Made by a program: the position numbers and the translations under genes. A model generated the notes under the pieces. The model was not told the origin of the DNA, made no database searches, and saw nothing but the letters and a program-made list of their open reading frames with translations. From assembly GCF_022965755.1 (NCBI RefSeq), contig NZ_CP095187.1, forward strand, positions 3,757,001 through 3,821,000: a stretch of DNA of 64,000 nt. Reading direction: 5' to 3'. The first letter of the stretch is position 1. Each line of letters opens with the position of its first letter. Positions 26,272-36,167 of the stretch are shown one piece after another. The DNA comes from Pseudoxanthomonas sp. F37. GTDB lineage: Bacteria; Pseudomonadota; Gammaproteobacteria; Xanthomonadales; Xanthomonadaceae.

Positions 26272-26940
26272 CTAGCCGGCAAGTCCAAAGCCCCGGGTGA
26301 AGTACCACAGCATGATGATGGCGTTGACGACACCATGAACTACGGCTCTCTGTGCCGAGCTGAACCCCTTCGCCAGTGCGAACCAGCACAGGACCATTGA
26401 CACGGCGAATGCCCAGATCATCGCGCCTGTGTGAACCAGTGCAAAAACTGCGGAAACAAACAGCGACGCCCACCAACGACCGATAATCCCCACTGCCCCC
26501 TGCAGCAGGAGATGGCGCACCACTTTTTCTTCGAAGATCGGCGCCGTCAGCACGGCACTGGAACATCCCACTACAAGTGCGATCACACTTGCATTCGCAA
26601 TATCGAAGAACTGGGTGTTGCCCCAAGCGAATATTGCCACCCAAGCAAGCGCCAAGGCAGCGCCGATGGCACATAGAAGCAGGAAAAGCCTGCTGCTCCA
26701 TCGAACGATATTGACCTCGGGATAGAGCTTCATCAACACCAGCGCCACCAGTAGCTCCGCGAGGGGCTTTGCACCCACTGCACCGACGTGGCTCATCAGT
26801 GCAACCATGGCACCGCACAACAGGGAGCCGAGGCTTCCGGCAAGGAATAGCCCAGCGGATTCCGATCTCGAAAGCACTGTCATGTTGCTTCGCACGGGAC
26901 CGAAGAAGGAGGAGAGCGGAGCCACCCCTTTCCGACGCAC
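26272..26940 (-). CDS. CPBP-family intramembrane protease (possible bacteriocin immunity/processing)
   Basis: Up to 222 residues with about six transmembrane segments. The CPBP (CAAX/Abi) motifs are complete: EEKVVR (E137, E138, R142), FALVH (F166, H170) and HGVVN (H202, N206). The GTG at 26940 directly follows the stop of the upstream peptide gene; a later ATG at 26883 (MTVLSRSES) is an alternative start and neither has a strong Shine-Dalgarno. CPBP proteins act as intramembrane endopeptidases, and several are immunity proteins beside bacteriocin genes. Lower GC than the neighbours suggests transfer. The cassette role is inferred. Confidence 0.78.
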   Translation of the reverse strand: MRRKGVAPLSSFFGPVRSNMTVLSRSESAGLFLAGSLGSLLCGAMVALMSHVGAVGAKPLAELLVALVLMKLYPEVNIVRWSSRLFLLLCAIGAALALAWVAIFAWGNTQFFDIANASVIALVVGCSSAVLTAPIFEEKVVRHLLLQGAVGIIGRWWASLFVSAVFALVHTGAMIWAFAVSMVLCWFALAKGFSSAQRAVVHGVVNAIIMLWYFTRGFGLAG

Positions 26941-27135
26941 TCAGAAGACGCGCGTGATGATGCCAGGGACAGTGATCGGGCTCACTGCCAGAAAGGACCA
27001 AACAGCCTTTGCTGCGTATCCCCAGTCAGCTCCGGTACCCGTGCATGAAACCGACGTATCCGTACCGACGGACACGGTACAGGTCATCTCTCCCCCTTCG
27101 ACGCAATCCAGCTCTTTCATTTTCAGCGTACGCAT
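26941..27135 (-). CDS. Double-glycine-leader peptide, putative bacteriocin precursor
   Basis: 64 residues from ATG 27135 with AAGGAG seven bases upstream, an excellent ribosome binding site. Residues 1-15 (MRTLKMKELDCVEGG) match the class II bacteriocin/microcin leader pattern: hydrophobic and acidic positions, EL, then V-x-G-G as the predicted C39-peptidase cleavage site. The 49-residue mature part has Cys19 and Cys31 in a Gly/Ser/Thr-rich segment, then Trp38-Gly39-Tyr40 and a hydrophobic stretch (residues 41-60). The CPBP gene starts right after its stop. No ABC exporter is nearby. I infer a secreted antimicrobial or signalling peptide. Confidence 0.68.
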   Translation of the reverse strand: MRTLKMKELDCVEGGEMTCTVSVGTDTSVSCTGTGADWGYAAKAVWSFLAVSPITVPGIITRVF

Positions 27136-27313
27136 CTTGAATCTCCTTCAGTGTAGTCGCGCCCACTCCATTGCGAGGCGCGCCCCGAATCTATCGGGCG
27201 TTCAAACGTATCAGTCCACCTCTCGGAAAACCATGCGCGCGAGATGGCATTCCGTGACAATTCGTGTCATCTCACAACAAGTACCCTTTGCAATTCAGTC
27301 TCTTGGAATTCCC

Positions 27314-27353
27314 TGTCAGCAGGACTGTACAAGTTCAGTCAGAATTGCTGACA
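27314..27353. other. Nested inverted repeat in the peptide upstream region
   Basis: TGTCAGCA (27314-27321) and TGCTGACA (27346-27353) are perfect inverted arms, and ACTG/CAGT inside them extend the pairing. The structure lies in the gene-free, low-GC stretch 27136-27514, which otherwise holds a small TGACA-N5-TGTCA palindrome (27255-27269) and a REP-like pair. It could be an operator or part of an untranslated RNA; nothing more can be said. Confidence 0.4.
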
Positions 27354-27414
27354 CTCGCCCGAGATCAACGCAGCAGCCGCGGATGCCGGGAGCCAAGGAA
27401 GAAACCTGGTTGTC

Positions 27415-27497
27415 GTAGGAATGACGTGAGTCGCGACGGCATGAATCAGGCGTCCTGGCCTCTGATGGCAGACGGTCGCGACTCATGTCGCTCCTGC
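27415..27497. repeat. REP-like inverted pair (GTCGCGAC family)
   Basis: Two oppositely oriented copies of a short palindromic unit containing GTCGCGAC and GACGT/CATGTCGCTCC flank a 37-bp spacer (left copy 27415-27437, right copy 27475-27497). The same unit pair occurs at 41318-41388. Such GTCGC-rich intergenic repeats are abundant in Xanthomonadaceae. Confidence 0.65.
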
Positions 27498-27514
27498 AGC
27501 ATCCGCAATAAAAA

Positions 27515-27534
27515 ACGCCCCGCATGCGGGGCGT
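27515..27534 (-). terminator. Rho-independent terminator of maeB
   Basis: A perfect 20-bp palindrome, ACGCCCCGCATGCGGGGCGT, followed on the minus strand by a run of T (AAAAAA at 27510-27515 on the plus strand). It lies 27 bp beyond the maeB stop codon. A shorter T-run on the other side makes it weakly bidirectional. Confidence 0.9.
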
Positions 27535-27560
27535 TTTCCGTTCCGGCGATTCGCCGTGCC

Positions 27561-29858
27561 TCAACCCGGCCCGCTGCGCTCGGCCTCGCGTTGCTGGCGG
27601 ATCTGCGCGTCCACGGCGGCGATGGCGGTCATGTTGATCACCCGCCGCGGCGTGGCGCTGGTGGTCAGGATGTGTACCGGCTTGGAGATGCCCATCAGGA
27701 TGGGGCCGATGGCCACGCCATCGGTGACCACGCGCACCATGTTGTAGGCGATGTTGGCCGCATCCAGGTTGGGCAGCACGAACAGGTTCGCGCGCCCGCT
27801 CAGCGTGCTGCCCGGCATGATCCGGTTGCGCAGCACTTCGTCCCAGGCAGTGTCGCCCTGCATCTCGCCGTCCACGTTGAGGTCCGGCTTGCGCTTGAGC
27901 AGCAGCTCGCGCACCTTGCGCATCTTCAGCGAGCCCGGGGTTTCGTGGCTGCCGAAGTTGGAGTGCGACAGCAGCGCGATGCGCGGCTCGATGCCGAACA
28001 GCTTCAGCCGGTAGGCCGCCTGCAGCGTGGCCTCGGCGATCTGCTCGGCGGTGGGGTCGTCCTGCACGTGCGTGTCCAGGAAGAAGTACGCGCCCTGGTT
28101 GTTGATCACGCCGGTCATGGCCGAGGTGGACTGCACGCCCGGATCCAGCGGAATCATGCTGCGCACATAACCCAGCTTCTTGTGGAAGCGCCCGACGATG
28201 CCGGTGATCAGCGCATCCGCCTCGCCGCGCGCCACCATCACCGAGGCGATCAGCGTGGGCCGCGAACGCATCAGGTTCTTCGCCGCCGCCGGGGTCACGC
28301 CGCGGCGCGCGGTCAGCGCGTGGTAGTGCTGCCAGTAGTCGTTGAAGCGCGGATCGTCGTTCTGGTTGGTCAGCTCGAAATCCACGCCCGCGCGCATGCG
28401 CAGGCCCAGGCGCTGGATGCGCGCGTCGATCACTTCGGGGCGGCCGATCAGGATGGGGAAGGCCAGGCCTTCGTCGATCACCGTCTGCACGGCGCGCAGC
28501 ACGGTCTCTTCCTCGCCTTCGGCGTACACCACGCGCTTGATGTCGGCGCGGGCGCGGTCGTACACCGGCTTCATCATCAGGCTGGTGCGGTAGACGAACT
28601 GGCCCAGCTTCTCGCGGTAGGCCCACATGTCGGCGATCGGCCGCAGGGCCACGCCGGAATCCATGGCGGCCTGCGCCACCGCGGCGGCCACTTCCACCAG
28701 CAGGCGCGGATCGAACGGGCGCGGGATGAGGTATTCGGGGCCGAAGCAGGGCACGTCGTCGCCGTAGGCGCTGCCCAGGTCGGACGCTTCGCGGCGCGCC
28801 AGGTTGGCGATGGCATGCACGCAGGCCACCTTCATCGCCTCGTTGATGACGGTGGCGCCCACGTCCAGCGCGCCGCGGAAGATGTACGGGAAGCAGAGCG
28901 CGTTGTTGACCTGGTTCGGGTAGTCGCTGCGGCCGGTGCCGATGATGGCGTCCGGGCGCACGGCCTTGGCGTCGGCCGGCGAGATCTCGGGGTTGGGGTT
29001 GGCCAGCGCCAGGATGACGGGCTTGTCCGCCATGGTGGCGACCATCTCCGGCTTCAGGATGCCGCCGGCCGACAGGCCCAGGAAGATGTCCGCGCCGTCG
29101 ACGATCTCGGCCAGCGAACGCTTGCCGGTGTCGCGCGCGTAGCGCGCCTTGTCCGGGTCCAGGTTCGGGCGACCGGTGTAGATCACGCCGTCGCGGTCGA
29201 AGGCCAGGATGTTCTCCGGTTTCAGGCCCAGCGCCACCAGCATGTCCAGGCAGGCGATGCCCGCCGCACCGGCGCCGCTGGTGGCCAGCTTCACCTCGCC
29301 GATCTTCTTGCCCACCACCTCCAGCGCATTGACCACCGCCGCGCCGACGATGATCGCGGTGCCGTGCTGGTCGTCGTGGAAGACCGGGATGTTCATCCGC
29401 TCGCGCAGCTTGCGCTCGACGATGAAGCACTCCGGCGCCTTGATGTCCTCCAGGTTGATGCCACCGAAGGTGGGTTCGAGCGAGGCGATGATGTCGACCA
29501 GCTTGTCCGGGTCGGTCTCGTCGATCTCGATGTCGAACACGTCGATGCCGGCGAACTTCTGGAACAGCACGCCCTTGCCTTCCATCACCGGCTTGCCGGC
29601 CAGCGGGCCGATGTTGCCCAGGCCCAGCACCGCGGTGCCGTTGGTGACCACGGCCACCAGGTTGCCGCGCGCGGTCAGCTCGCTGGCACTGGTGGGATTG
29701 TCGACGATCGCCTCGCAGGCATAGGCCACGCCCGGCGAATAGGCCAGCGCCAGGTCGCGCTGGGTCAGCATCGGCTTGGTCGGCGCGACCTTGATCTTGC
29801 CGGGCGGGGATTGCCGGTGGTATTCCAGCGCGGCCTGCTTGAAATCGTCGTTCGTCAT
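27561..29858 (-). CDS. maeB: NADP-dependent malic enzyme (MaeB)
   Basis: Oxidative decarboxylation of malate to pyruvate, supplying NADPH, in the cytoplasm. The protein is 765 residues with the MaeB hybrid architecture. The N-terminal malic enzyme part has [47 protein letters not shown] and [11 protein letters not shown]. The C-terminal phosphotransacetylase-like domain starts near residue 430 ([35 protein letters not shown]). The latter is regulatory (acetyl-CoA binding in homologues), not an active Pta. It is next to dctA, consistent with growth on C4-dicarboxylates. Confidence 0.96.
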   Translation of the reverse strand: MTNDDFKQAALEYHRQSPPGKIKVAPTKPMLTQRDLALAYSPGVAYACEAIVDNPTSASELTARGNLVAVVTNGTAVLGLGNIGPLAGKPVMEGKGVLFQKFAGIDVFDIEIDETDPDKLVDIIASLEPTFGGINLEDIKAPECFIVERKLRERMNIPVFHDDQHGTAIIVGAAVVNALEVVGKKIGEVKLATSGAGAAGIACLDMLVALGLKPENILAFDRDGVIYTGRPNLDPDKARYARDTGKRSLAEIVDGADIFLGLSAGGILKPEMVATMADKPVILALANPNPEISPADAKAVRPDAIIGTGRSDYPNQVNNALCFPYIFRGALDVGATVINEAMKVACVHAIANLARREASDLGSAYGDDVPCFGPEYLIPRPFDPRLLVEVAAAVAQAAMDSGVALRPIADMWAYREKLGQFVYRTSLMMKPVYDRARADIKRVVYAEGEEETVLRAVQTVIDEGLAFPILIGRPEVIDARIQRLGLRMRAGVDFELTNQNDDPRFNDYWQHYHALTARRGVTPAAAKNLMRSRPTLIASVMVARGEADALITGIVGRFHKKLGYVRSMIPLDPGVQSTSAMTGVINNQGAYFFLDTHVQDDPTAEQIAEATLQAAYRLKLFGIEPRIALLSHSNFGSHETPGSLKMRKVRELLLKRKPDLNVDGEMQGDTAWDEVLRNRIMPGSTLSGRANLFVLPNLDAANIAYNMVRVVTDGVAIGPILMGISKPVHILTTSATPRRVINMTAIAAVDAQIRQQREAERSGPG

Positions 29859-30035
29859 CGCGGAAATGGTGCCTGTGGTGAAGGCGGGGGAGCGGCAATT
29901 CTAACCGGTCCCCGCCAGAGCCGGATTTCGCGGGTGCGGCGTCACGTCACACCACGGTCTGGCGTGCGGCGGTGGTCGCGGCCCCGCACGCGCAGGCATG
30001 GCCGTGGTGCCTGCGCGGATGCGGCGGCGCCTGCG

Positions 30036-31391
30036 TCAGTCGGCCGTGAGCCGCATCGGGTCGCCCGGCCCGGCGGCGGGGTCCGGCGCGGCGGCGATGG
30101 GCGTGGAAGGCCCGCCCAGCGCGCGCGCCAGCGCGTCGCGGTCCAGCGCGTTCTCCCAGCGCGCCACCACCAGCGTGGCCACCGCATTGCCGGTGAAGTT
30201 GGTCAGCGAACGGCATTCGCTCATGAAGCGGTCGATGCCCAGGATCAGCGCCATGCCGGCGACCGGCACTTCCGGCACCACGGCGAGCGTCGCGGCCAGG
30301 GTGATGAAGCCGGCGCCGGTGACGCCGGCGGCGCCCTTGGAACTCAGCATCGCCACCAGCAGCAGCATGATCTGGTGGCCCAAGCTCAGCTCGGTGTTGG
30401 TGGCCTGGGCGATGAACAGCGCGGCCAGGGTCATGTAGATGTTGGTGCCGTCCAGGTTGAACGAGTAGCCCGTCGGCACCACCAGCCCGACCACCGATTT
30501 GGACGCACCGGCGCGCTCCATCTTTTCCATCAACGACGGCAGCGCGGATTCGGAGGAGGAAGTGCCCAGCACCAGCAGCAACTCGGCCTTGAGGTAGCGG
30601 ATCAGGCGGAAGATCGAGAAGCCGCACCACCACGACACCAGCCCGAGGATGACGATCACGAACAGCAGCGAGGTGAGGTAGAACGACCCGACCAGCCACC
30701 CCAGGTTGACCAGCATGCCGACGCCGTACTTGCCGATGGTGAAGGCGATGGCGCCGAAGGCGCCGATCGGCGCGGCCCGCATCAGCATGTGCACCAGCCG
30801 GAACACCGGCGTGGTCAGCGCCTCCAGCAGGTTCAGCACCGGGCGTCCCTTCTCGCCGACCATCGCCAGCGACAGGCCGAACAGCACGGCGACGAACAGC
30901 ACCTGCAGGATGTTGTCGCCCACCAGCGGACTGACCAGGGTCTTGGGGATGATGTCCATCAGGAAGCCGACCAGCGACAGTTCGTGCGATTTCTGCACGT
31001 AGTCGTTGACCGCGGACTGGTCCAGGTCGGCCGGGTTGATGTTCATGCCGGCGCCGGGCTGCACCACGTGCGCCACGACCATCCCGACCACCAGCGCCAG
31101 CGTGGAGAAGAACAGGAAGTAGGCCATCGTCTTGGCGAACACGCGGCCGACCGTGCGCAGCTGGGTCATGCCGGCGATGCCGGTGACGATGGTCAGGAAG
31201 ATCACCGGCGCAATGATCATCTTCACCAGCTTGATGAAGGCATCGCCCAGCGGCTTCATCGCTTCGGCCAGCGCCGGCTCGAAATGGCCCAGCGTCGCGC
31301 CCAGCACGATGGCCACGACCACCTGGACGTAGAGTTGCTTGTACAGCGGCTGCCGGGATGGCGGCAGGACGGCGGCTTCGGCCAGGTGCAT
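30036..31391 (-). CDS. dctA: C4-dicarboxylate/H+ (Na+) symporter DctA
   Basis: 451-residue inner-membrane transporter of the DAACS family that imports succinate, fumarate and malate. It has eight or so transmembrane segments, the serine-rich re-entrant loop [12 protein letters not shown], the NLDGTNIY motif in [18 protein letters not shown] and the C-terminal [20 protein letters not shown]. The start is the ATG at 31391. A promoter-proximal motif at 31463-31487 is shared with the porin gene. The divergent hybrid kinase at 31524 is probably its sensor, as in DctB/DctA systems. Confidence 0.96.
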   Translation of the reverse strand: MHLAEAAVLPPSRQPLYKQLYVQVVVAIVLGATLGHFEPALAEAMKPLGDAFIKLVKMIIAPVIFLTIVTGIAGMTQLRTVGRVFAKTMAYFLFFSTLALVVGMVVAHVVQPGAGMNINPADLDQSAVNDYVQKSHELSLVGFLMDIIPKTLVSPLVGDNILQVLFVAVLFGLSLAMVGEKGRPVLNLLEALTTPVFRLVHMLMRAAPIGAFGAIAFTIGKYGVGMLVNLGWLVGSFYLTSLLFVIVILGLVSWWCGFSIFRLIRYLKAELLLVLGTSSSESALPSLMEKMERAGASKSVVGLVVPTGYSFNLDGTNIYMTLAALFIAQATNTELSLGHQIMLLLVAMLSSKGAAGVTGAGFITLAATLAVVPEVPVAGMALILGIDRFMSECRSLTNFTGNAVATLVVARWENALDRDALARALGGPSTPIAAAPDPAAGPGDPMRLTAD

Positions 31392-31462
31392 GGGAAGGCT
31401 CCGGGTGCGGGCAGGGCGCCGCCCGGATCGGCGGCCCGGATGTTGTACCCCCGCTTCGCCGC

Positions 31463-31487
31463 GGCACCGATAACCTATTGGTACTAG
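31463..31487 (-). promoter_or_regulatory. Conserved 25-bp operator upstream of dctA
   Basis: Read toward dctA, the site begins CTAGTACCAAT, then AGGTT, then ATCGGTG. It contains the inverted half-sites ACCAAT-N5-ATCGGT. 21 of 25 bases match the site at 34906-34930 ahead of the porin gene, in the same orientation relative to the downstream gene. It ends about 72 bp before the dctA ATG. The LuxR-type regulator at 34192 is the natural candidate to bind it. Confidence 0.65.
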
Positions 31488-31523
31488 CCCACGCCGCGGC
31501 GGTGCGCCCGTAGACTGGCCACC

Positions 31524-34169
31524 ATGCTGCGCACGCGCCGCCACCGCCAGACCCTGCTCATCGTGCTGCTCACCGTGGGGGGCGCGGTGTTGGCCATGAC
31601 GATGGCCTACCGCTGGGCCGTCGCGCGCGCCCAGCGCGACGAGACGGCCCAGCTGCACCGCCAGCTGGGCCTGCACTCGCAGGCGCTGCAGCAACGCATC
31701 GACCGCTACCGCACCCTGCCGCAGGTGCTGGCCCAGGATCCGGACCTGCGCCGCGCGCTGTCGGGGCCGGTGGATGACGCGCGCCGCGATGCGCTGAACC
31801 GGCGCCTGGAGGATGCCAACAGCGTCACCCGCTCCTCCACGCTCACCCTGATCGACCGCCGCGGCATCGCGCTGGCGGCCAGCAACTGGCGCGGACCTTC
31901 CAGCAACGTCGGCGAGGATTACAGCTTCCGTCCCTACGTGCAGCAGGCGCTGCGCCACGGGCGCGGCCAGTTCTACGGCATCGGCCTGACCACGGGCGAG
32001 CCCGGCTACTTCCTGTCCCAGGCCATCACCGGTAGCGACGGGCGGGTCGCCTGCCTGGTCGTCATCAAGATCGAGCTGGACGCGCTGGAGCAGGAGTGGC
32101 TGCAGACGCCGGACATCGTGCTGGTCAGCGACGCGCACGACGTGATCTTCCTCGCCAGCGGCGACGCCTGGCGCTACCGCACGCTGCGCCCGCTCACCGC
32201 GCGCGACCGGCGCGACATGGCCGCCACGCGCCAGTATGCGCATCAGCCGCTCCCACCGCTGCGCGTGCAGGCGCTGTCCTCGGATCCGGACAGCGCGCGC
32301 CGCGTGCGCGTGCTGGACCCGCCGCTCGCCGGACCGGTGCTGTGGCAGTCGGTGGCGCTCCCGGGCGAAGGCTGGCGCCTGCACCTGCTGCACGACGCGG
32401 CCTCGATCGATGCGGCAGCGCGCACAGCGGCGGTCGCGGCCGGCGGCGGCTGGCTGGCGCTGTCGTTCCTGGCGTTGTTCATGCAGCAGCGGCGGCGCCT
32501 GGCCGCACTGCGGCAGCGCAGCCGCGCCGAACTGGAAGCCGTGCTGCAGCAGCACGCGCAGGAACTGCGCACGGCCCAGGACGGCATCGTCGAAGCTGCG
32601 CGCTCGGCCGATGCGGGCCTCAGCCGCAGCCTGGAACACCTGCCGCAGGGCGTGGTGATCATCGACGCCGACCTGCGCCTGGTGGCGTGGAACTCGCGCT
32701 ACCTGGACCTGTTCCGCTTCCCGCCGGACCTGATCCACGTCGGCCGGCGGATCGAGGACGTGTTCCGCTACAACGCGCGTCGGGGCCTGCTGGGTCCGGG
32801 CCCGGTAGAGGAGGCGATCCAACGCCGGCTGGACCACCTGCGCAGCGGCAAGCCGCACATGCGCGAGAGCGAGAAGGAGGACGGCGTGGTGCTGGAGATC
32901 CGCGGCAACCCGTTGCCGGACGGCGGCTTCGTCACCAGCTATGCCGACATCACCAGCTACAAGACCGCCGCCCGCGAGCTGCGCTCGCTGGCCGATGCGC
33001 TGGAGCATCGCGTGGAGGAACGCACGCGCGCGCTGGCCCAGGCCACCCAGGCGGCCGAGGACGCCAACCGCTACAAGACGCGCTTCGTCGCCTCGGCGGT
33101 GCACGACCTGCTGCAGCCACTGAATGCGGCGCGCATGTTCGTCTCCGCGCTGCGCGGGCGCCTGCCCGACGACGAGGCGCGTCGCATCGCCGACCATGTG
33201 GACAACGCGCTGGTCGCCCAGGACGCGATCCTCAACAGCCTGCTGGACATCGCGCGGCTGGAGTCCGGTGCGCTGCCCACGCGCGTGGGCGACTTCGCGC
33301 TCGCGCCGCTGCTGGAGACGCTGGTGCGCGAGTTCGGCATCCTCGCCGCCGACCGCGGACTGAGGCTGGAAAGCGTGCCGACGCGCGCCGTCGTGCGCAG
33401 CGACGAAGCCCTGCTGCGGCGCATCCTGCAGAACTTCCTGTCCAACGCGGTCCGCTACACGGCGCGCGGGCGCATCGTGCTGGGCTGCCGGCGCACCGCC
33501 GACGGCGTCCGCATCGAAGTGCACGACACCGGGCCCGGCATTCCCGCCGCGCACCAGCGGGAGATCTTCGAGGAATTCCGCCGGCTGGACGATGGCGTCA
33601 ACAGCGACCGCGGCGCCGGCCTGGGCCTGGCCATCGTCGAGCGCATCGCGCGGCTGCTCGGCCATCCCATCGGCCTGCGTTCCTCGCCCGGTCGCGGCAG
33701 TGTCTTCAGCGTGTCCGTCCCGCGTGGCGACGCCGCGACGGCGGTCGCCCCTCCGCCCACCGCTGCCGAGCCGGACGACGGCTCCTCGCTGCAGGGCTGC
33801 GCGGTGTGGTGCATCGACGACGATCCCCGCGTTCGCGAGGCGGCGCGCGCGCTGCTCGAACGCTGGTCGTGCCGGGTCACCCTGGCCGCGGGCGCGGACG
33901 AAGCGCTGGCGGCGGCGCGCGCCGATGCGGTGCCCGACCTGGTGCTACTGGATGTCCGCCTGGGCGCGGTCACGGGCCCCGAGCTGTACGGGGCCCTGGC
34001 CAGGCGCTGGAAGCGCGAGGTGGCGGTGATCCTGGTCACCGCCGAACGCGACGACGCCGTGCGCGCGCTGGCCCGGCAGCATGGCTGGGGCTTCCTGTCC
34101 AAGCCGGTGAAGCCGGCCGCCCTGCGCGCACTGATGATGCAGACCCTGCTGCGCGGCCGCGAGCGGTAG
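31524..34169 (+). CDS. Hybrid sensor histidine kinase, DctB-like input
   Basis: 881 residues. Order: transmembrane helix (about 8-28), periplasmic double-Cache/DctB-type sensor ([17 protein letters not shown]-like region with GEDYSFRPY), second helix near 310, PAS domain ([19 protein letters not shown]), HisKA with [10 protein letters not shown], HATPase ([30 protein letters not shown]) and a C-terminal receiver ([24 protein letters not shown]). It is divergent from dctA by 132 bp and near a LuxR-type regulator, so it probably senses C4-dicarboxylates and passes phosphate to that regulator. The ligand is inferred from domain and context. Confidence 0.9.
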   Translation: MLRTRRHRQTLLIVLLTVGGAVLAMTMAYRWAVARAQRDETAQLHRQLGLHSQALQQRIDRYRTLPQVLAQDPDLRRALSGPVDDARRDALNRRLEDANSVTRSSTLTLIDRRGIALAASNWRGPSSNVGEDYSFRPYVQQALRHGRGQFYGIGLTTGEPGYFLSQAITGSDGRVACLVVIKIELDALEQEWLQTPDIVLVSDAHDVIFLASGDAWRYRTLRPLTARDRRDMAATRQYAHQPLPPLRVQALSSDPDSARRVRVLDPPLAGPVLWQSVALPGEGWRLHLLHDAASIDAAARTAAVAAGGGWLALSFLALFMQQRRRLAALRQRSRAELEAVLQQHAQELRTAQDGIVEAARSADAGLSRSLEHLPQGVVIIDADLRLVAWNSRYLDLFRFPPDLIHVGRRIEDVFRYNARRGLLGPGPVEEAIQRRLDHLRSGKPHMRESEKEDGVVLEIRGNPLPDGGFVTSYADITSYKTAARELRSLADALEHRVEERTRALAQATQAAEDANRYKTRFVASAVHDLLQPLNAARMFVSALRGRLPDDEARRIADHVDNALVAQDAILNSLLDIARLESGALPTRVGDFALAPLLETLVREFGILAADRGLRLESVPTRAVVRSDEALLRRILQNFLSNAVRYTARGRIVLGCRRTADGVRIEVHDTGPGIPAAHQREIFEEFRRLDDGVNSDRGAGLGLAIVERIARLLGHPIGLRSSPGRGSVFSVSVPRGDAATAVAPPPTAAEPDDGSSLQGCAVWCIDDDPRVREAARALLERWSCRVTLAAGADEALAAARADAVPDLVLLDVRLGAVTGPELYGALARRWKREVAVILVTAERDDAVRALARQHGWGFLSKPVKPAALRALMMQTLLRGRER

Positions 34170-34191
34170 CCGCCCCCGGGCGTGGGCCGCA

Positions 34192-34836
34192 CTACCGGTC
34201 GGCGCCCCCTTCCTGCTCCAGTGCCTTCACCAGCAGCGCGGCCTGGGTGCGGCTGTTGCATTCCAGCTTCTTGAGGATCGCGGTGACGTGCACCTTCACC
34301 GTGTTCTCGGCCAGGCCGAATTCGTAGGCGATCTGTTTGTTCAGCAGACCATCGGCCAGGCTGAGCAGCACGCGGAACTGCTGCGGGGTGAGCTGGGCCA
34401 GCCGCGCTGCCAGCCGCGCATCGGCTTCCGAGCGTTCGGCGGTGATCGGGGGGAACCAGGTACCGCCGTCCAGCACCGCACGCACCGCGGTCCCGATGAC
34501 CTCCACCGGCGAGGACTTGGGGATGAACCCGGCCGCGCCGAACTGCTGAGCGCGGCGGATCACCGGCGGATGGTCGTTGGACGAGATGACGATCACCGGC
34601 ACGTCCGGGCGTTCGCCGCGCAGGTACACCAGCGAGGAAAACCCGCGCGCCCCCGGCATGGTCAGGTCGAGCAGGATCAGGTCGCAGTCGGGGTCGTCGG
34701 CCAGCGCCGCGGTCAGCGCCGAAGCGCTGGCCGCTTCCCGCCAGGACACCGGCCCCAGCAGTCCGTCCAGCGCATGCACCACCGCCGCGCGGAACAGCGG
34801 ATGGTCGTCGGCGATGAGGATCTTGTGCGCAGTCAT
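34192..34836 (-). CDS. NarL/LuxR-family response regulator
   Basis: 214 residues from ATG 34836. The receiver has IADDHPLFRAA, the phosphorylated Asp in LILLDLTMPGA and the conserved lysine in IPKSSPVEV. The GerE-type HTH follows: LTPQQFRVLLSLADGLLNKQ, then GLAENTVKVHVTAILKKLEC. It converges with the hybrid kinase and is divergent from the porin gene. The shared motif ahead of porin and dctA, with LuxR-type dyad symmetry, makes both plausible targets. Confidence 0.93.
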   Translation of the reverse strand: MTAHKILIADDHPLFRAAVVHALDGLLGPVSWREAASASALTAALADDPDCDLILLDLTMPGARGFSSLVYLRGERPDVPVIVISSNDHPPVIRRAQQFGAAGFIPKSSPVEVIGTAVRAVLDGGTWFPPITAERSEADARLAARLAQLTPQQFRVLLSLADGLLNKQIAYEFGLAENTVKVHVTAILKKLECNSRTQAALLVKALEQEGGADR

Positions 34837-34905
34837 GGCGCCAGTCTGGCACGGCACGCCGGCGTTGCGCCGCTGCCGCGCAGCGGCGCGGCGCGCGTCG
34901 GCGCC

Positions 34906-34930
34906 CTAGTACCAATGCGTTATTGGTGGC
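34906..34930 (+). promoter_or_regulatory. Conserved 25-bp operator upstream of the porin gene
   Basis: Begins CTAGTACCAAT, then GCGTT, then ATTGGTG; the core ACCAAT-N5-ATTGGT is a perfect 6-bp inverted repeat. It matches the dctA site in 21 of 25 positions. It lies 53 bp before the porin ATG at 34983 and 70 bp from the divergent regulator start, so it could also serve autoregulation. Confidence 0.65.
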
Positions 34931-34982
34931 CGGCACCCCCGCTGCCATCGTGCCGGGCACCGCCACCGACGCCGCCTCCGCC

Positions 34983-36155
34983 ATGCATCCCGATCCGCGC
35001 GCATCCCGCTATGCCCTCGCCGCCGTCCTCCTGCTGCTTGCCGGGACTGCGCTGGCGGACAGCGACGGGGACCGGCCCGTCACCGCCAAGGTGGGCGGTC
35101 GCCTGCATTGGGATATCGCCCGCTTCGACAACGATGCGCGCGGCACGCCCAATGCGGACGATGCGGACCTGCGCGCGGCCTGGCTGGACCTGTCGGGCAG
35201 GTTCTACGGCCTGGGCTACAAGCTTGAAGCCGACTTCGCCGGCGACGAAGTGCTCGCGCGCGATGTCTACCTCACCCGCAAGTTCGCGGCCGGCACCCTC
35301 ACCCTGGGCCAGTTCAAGCAGTACGTCACCCTGGACGACCGCGTCAGTTCCAACCATACCGTCTTCGTCGAACGCAGCTACCTGGGCCAGGCGCTGGCAC
35401 CCACCTACCGGCTGGGCGCGGCTTGGCTGTCGGCACGCGACGGCTACACGCTGGGCGGTGGCGTCTACAGCCTGGAAAGCATCGACGTGTGGCAGACCCG
35501 CGGCCGCGCCGCGGCGATGCGCGCCAGCCATGCGCCATGGCGCGAGGCCGGACACGTGCTGCACGTGGGCGTGTCGGCGGCACGCGAGGACTACGACCAT
35601 CCCGGTGCCGGCGGTGCTGCGGCGCTGCGCGTGCGCGTGCGTCCGGCGGGCGTGTTCTCCGACAACAGCCGGCTCACCGTGCTCGACTTCGCCGACGGAC
35701 GGGACACCCGGGTATCGAAGGCGTCGCTGGAGCTGGCCGGCGTGAACGGCGCATTCTCCTACCAGGGCGAGGCCGCCGTCGCGCGGTATGCCGACGGACA
35801 GCAGACCGGGCGGCTGACTGCCGCCTACCTCCAGGCCGCCTGGATGCTGACCGGCGAGATCCGCCCCTACGATGCCAAGCATGGGCGCTTCGGCCGCATC
35901 CAGCCGGCCGCGCGCGGGGGCGCGTGGGAAGTGGCACTGCGCTATGACGCGCTCGGCGGGCGGCAGCGCGTGGACGGCGGGCCGACCCAACGCGATCGCG
36001 CCGTCGACGCCTGGACGGCGGGTGTGAACTGGTATCCGCGCCCGCACCTGCGGCTGATGCTGGACTACACCGACAGCCGCAGCCGCGACCGGCAGCTGGG
36101 CACGGTACTGGACCGCACGCGGGCCGTGGCTGGACGGCTGCAGGTGGACTTCTGA
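34983..36155 (+). CDS. OprP/OprO-type outer-membrane porin
   Basis: 390 residues with a signal peptide ending near LLAGTALADS. The mature part shows amphipathic beta strands and the OprP-family pattern: GGRLHWDIARFDND, LRAAWLDLSGRFYGLGYKLE, then LTLGQFKQYVTLDDRVSSN and a C-terminal phenylalanine (GRLQVDF). OprP-like porins pass anions; here the shared operator with dctA suggests entry of dicarboxylates across the outer membrane. An earlier GTG at 34923 falls inside the operator and I reject it as the start. Confidence 0.85.
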   Translation: MHPDPRASRYALAAVLLLLAGTALADSDGDRPVTAKVGGRLHWDIARFDNDARGTPNADDADLRAAWLDLSGRFYGLGYKLEADFAGDEVLARDVYLTRKFAAGTLTLGQFKQYVTLDDRVSSNHTVFVERSYLGQALAPTYRLGAAWLSARDGYTLGGGVYSLESIDVWQTRGRAAAMRASHAPWREAGHVLHVGVSAAREDYDHPGAGGAAALRVRVRPAGVFSDNSRLTVLDFADGRDTRVSKASLELAGVNGAFSYQGEAAVARYADGQQTGRLTAAYLQAAWMLTGEIRPYDAKHGRFGRIQPAARGGAWEVALRYDALGGRQRVDGGPTQRDRAVDAWTAGVNWYPRPHLRLMLDYTDSRSRDRQLGTVLDRTRAVAGRLQVDF

Positions 36156-36167
36156 CGCACGAGGGTT

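Noticed and set aside
26272-27135. Prophage or transposon remnant as explanation for the low-GC patch
   Set aside because: No integrase, transposase, terminal repeats or phage genes are visible, so only transfer in general can be suggested.
27264-31487. A 1407-codon open frame on the plus strand
   Set aside because: It is antisense to maeB and dctA, has repetitive His/Arg/Asp-rich composition typical of mirror frames in high-GC genes, and crosses a terminator.
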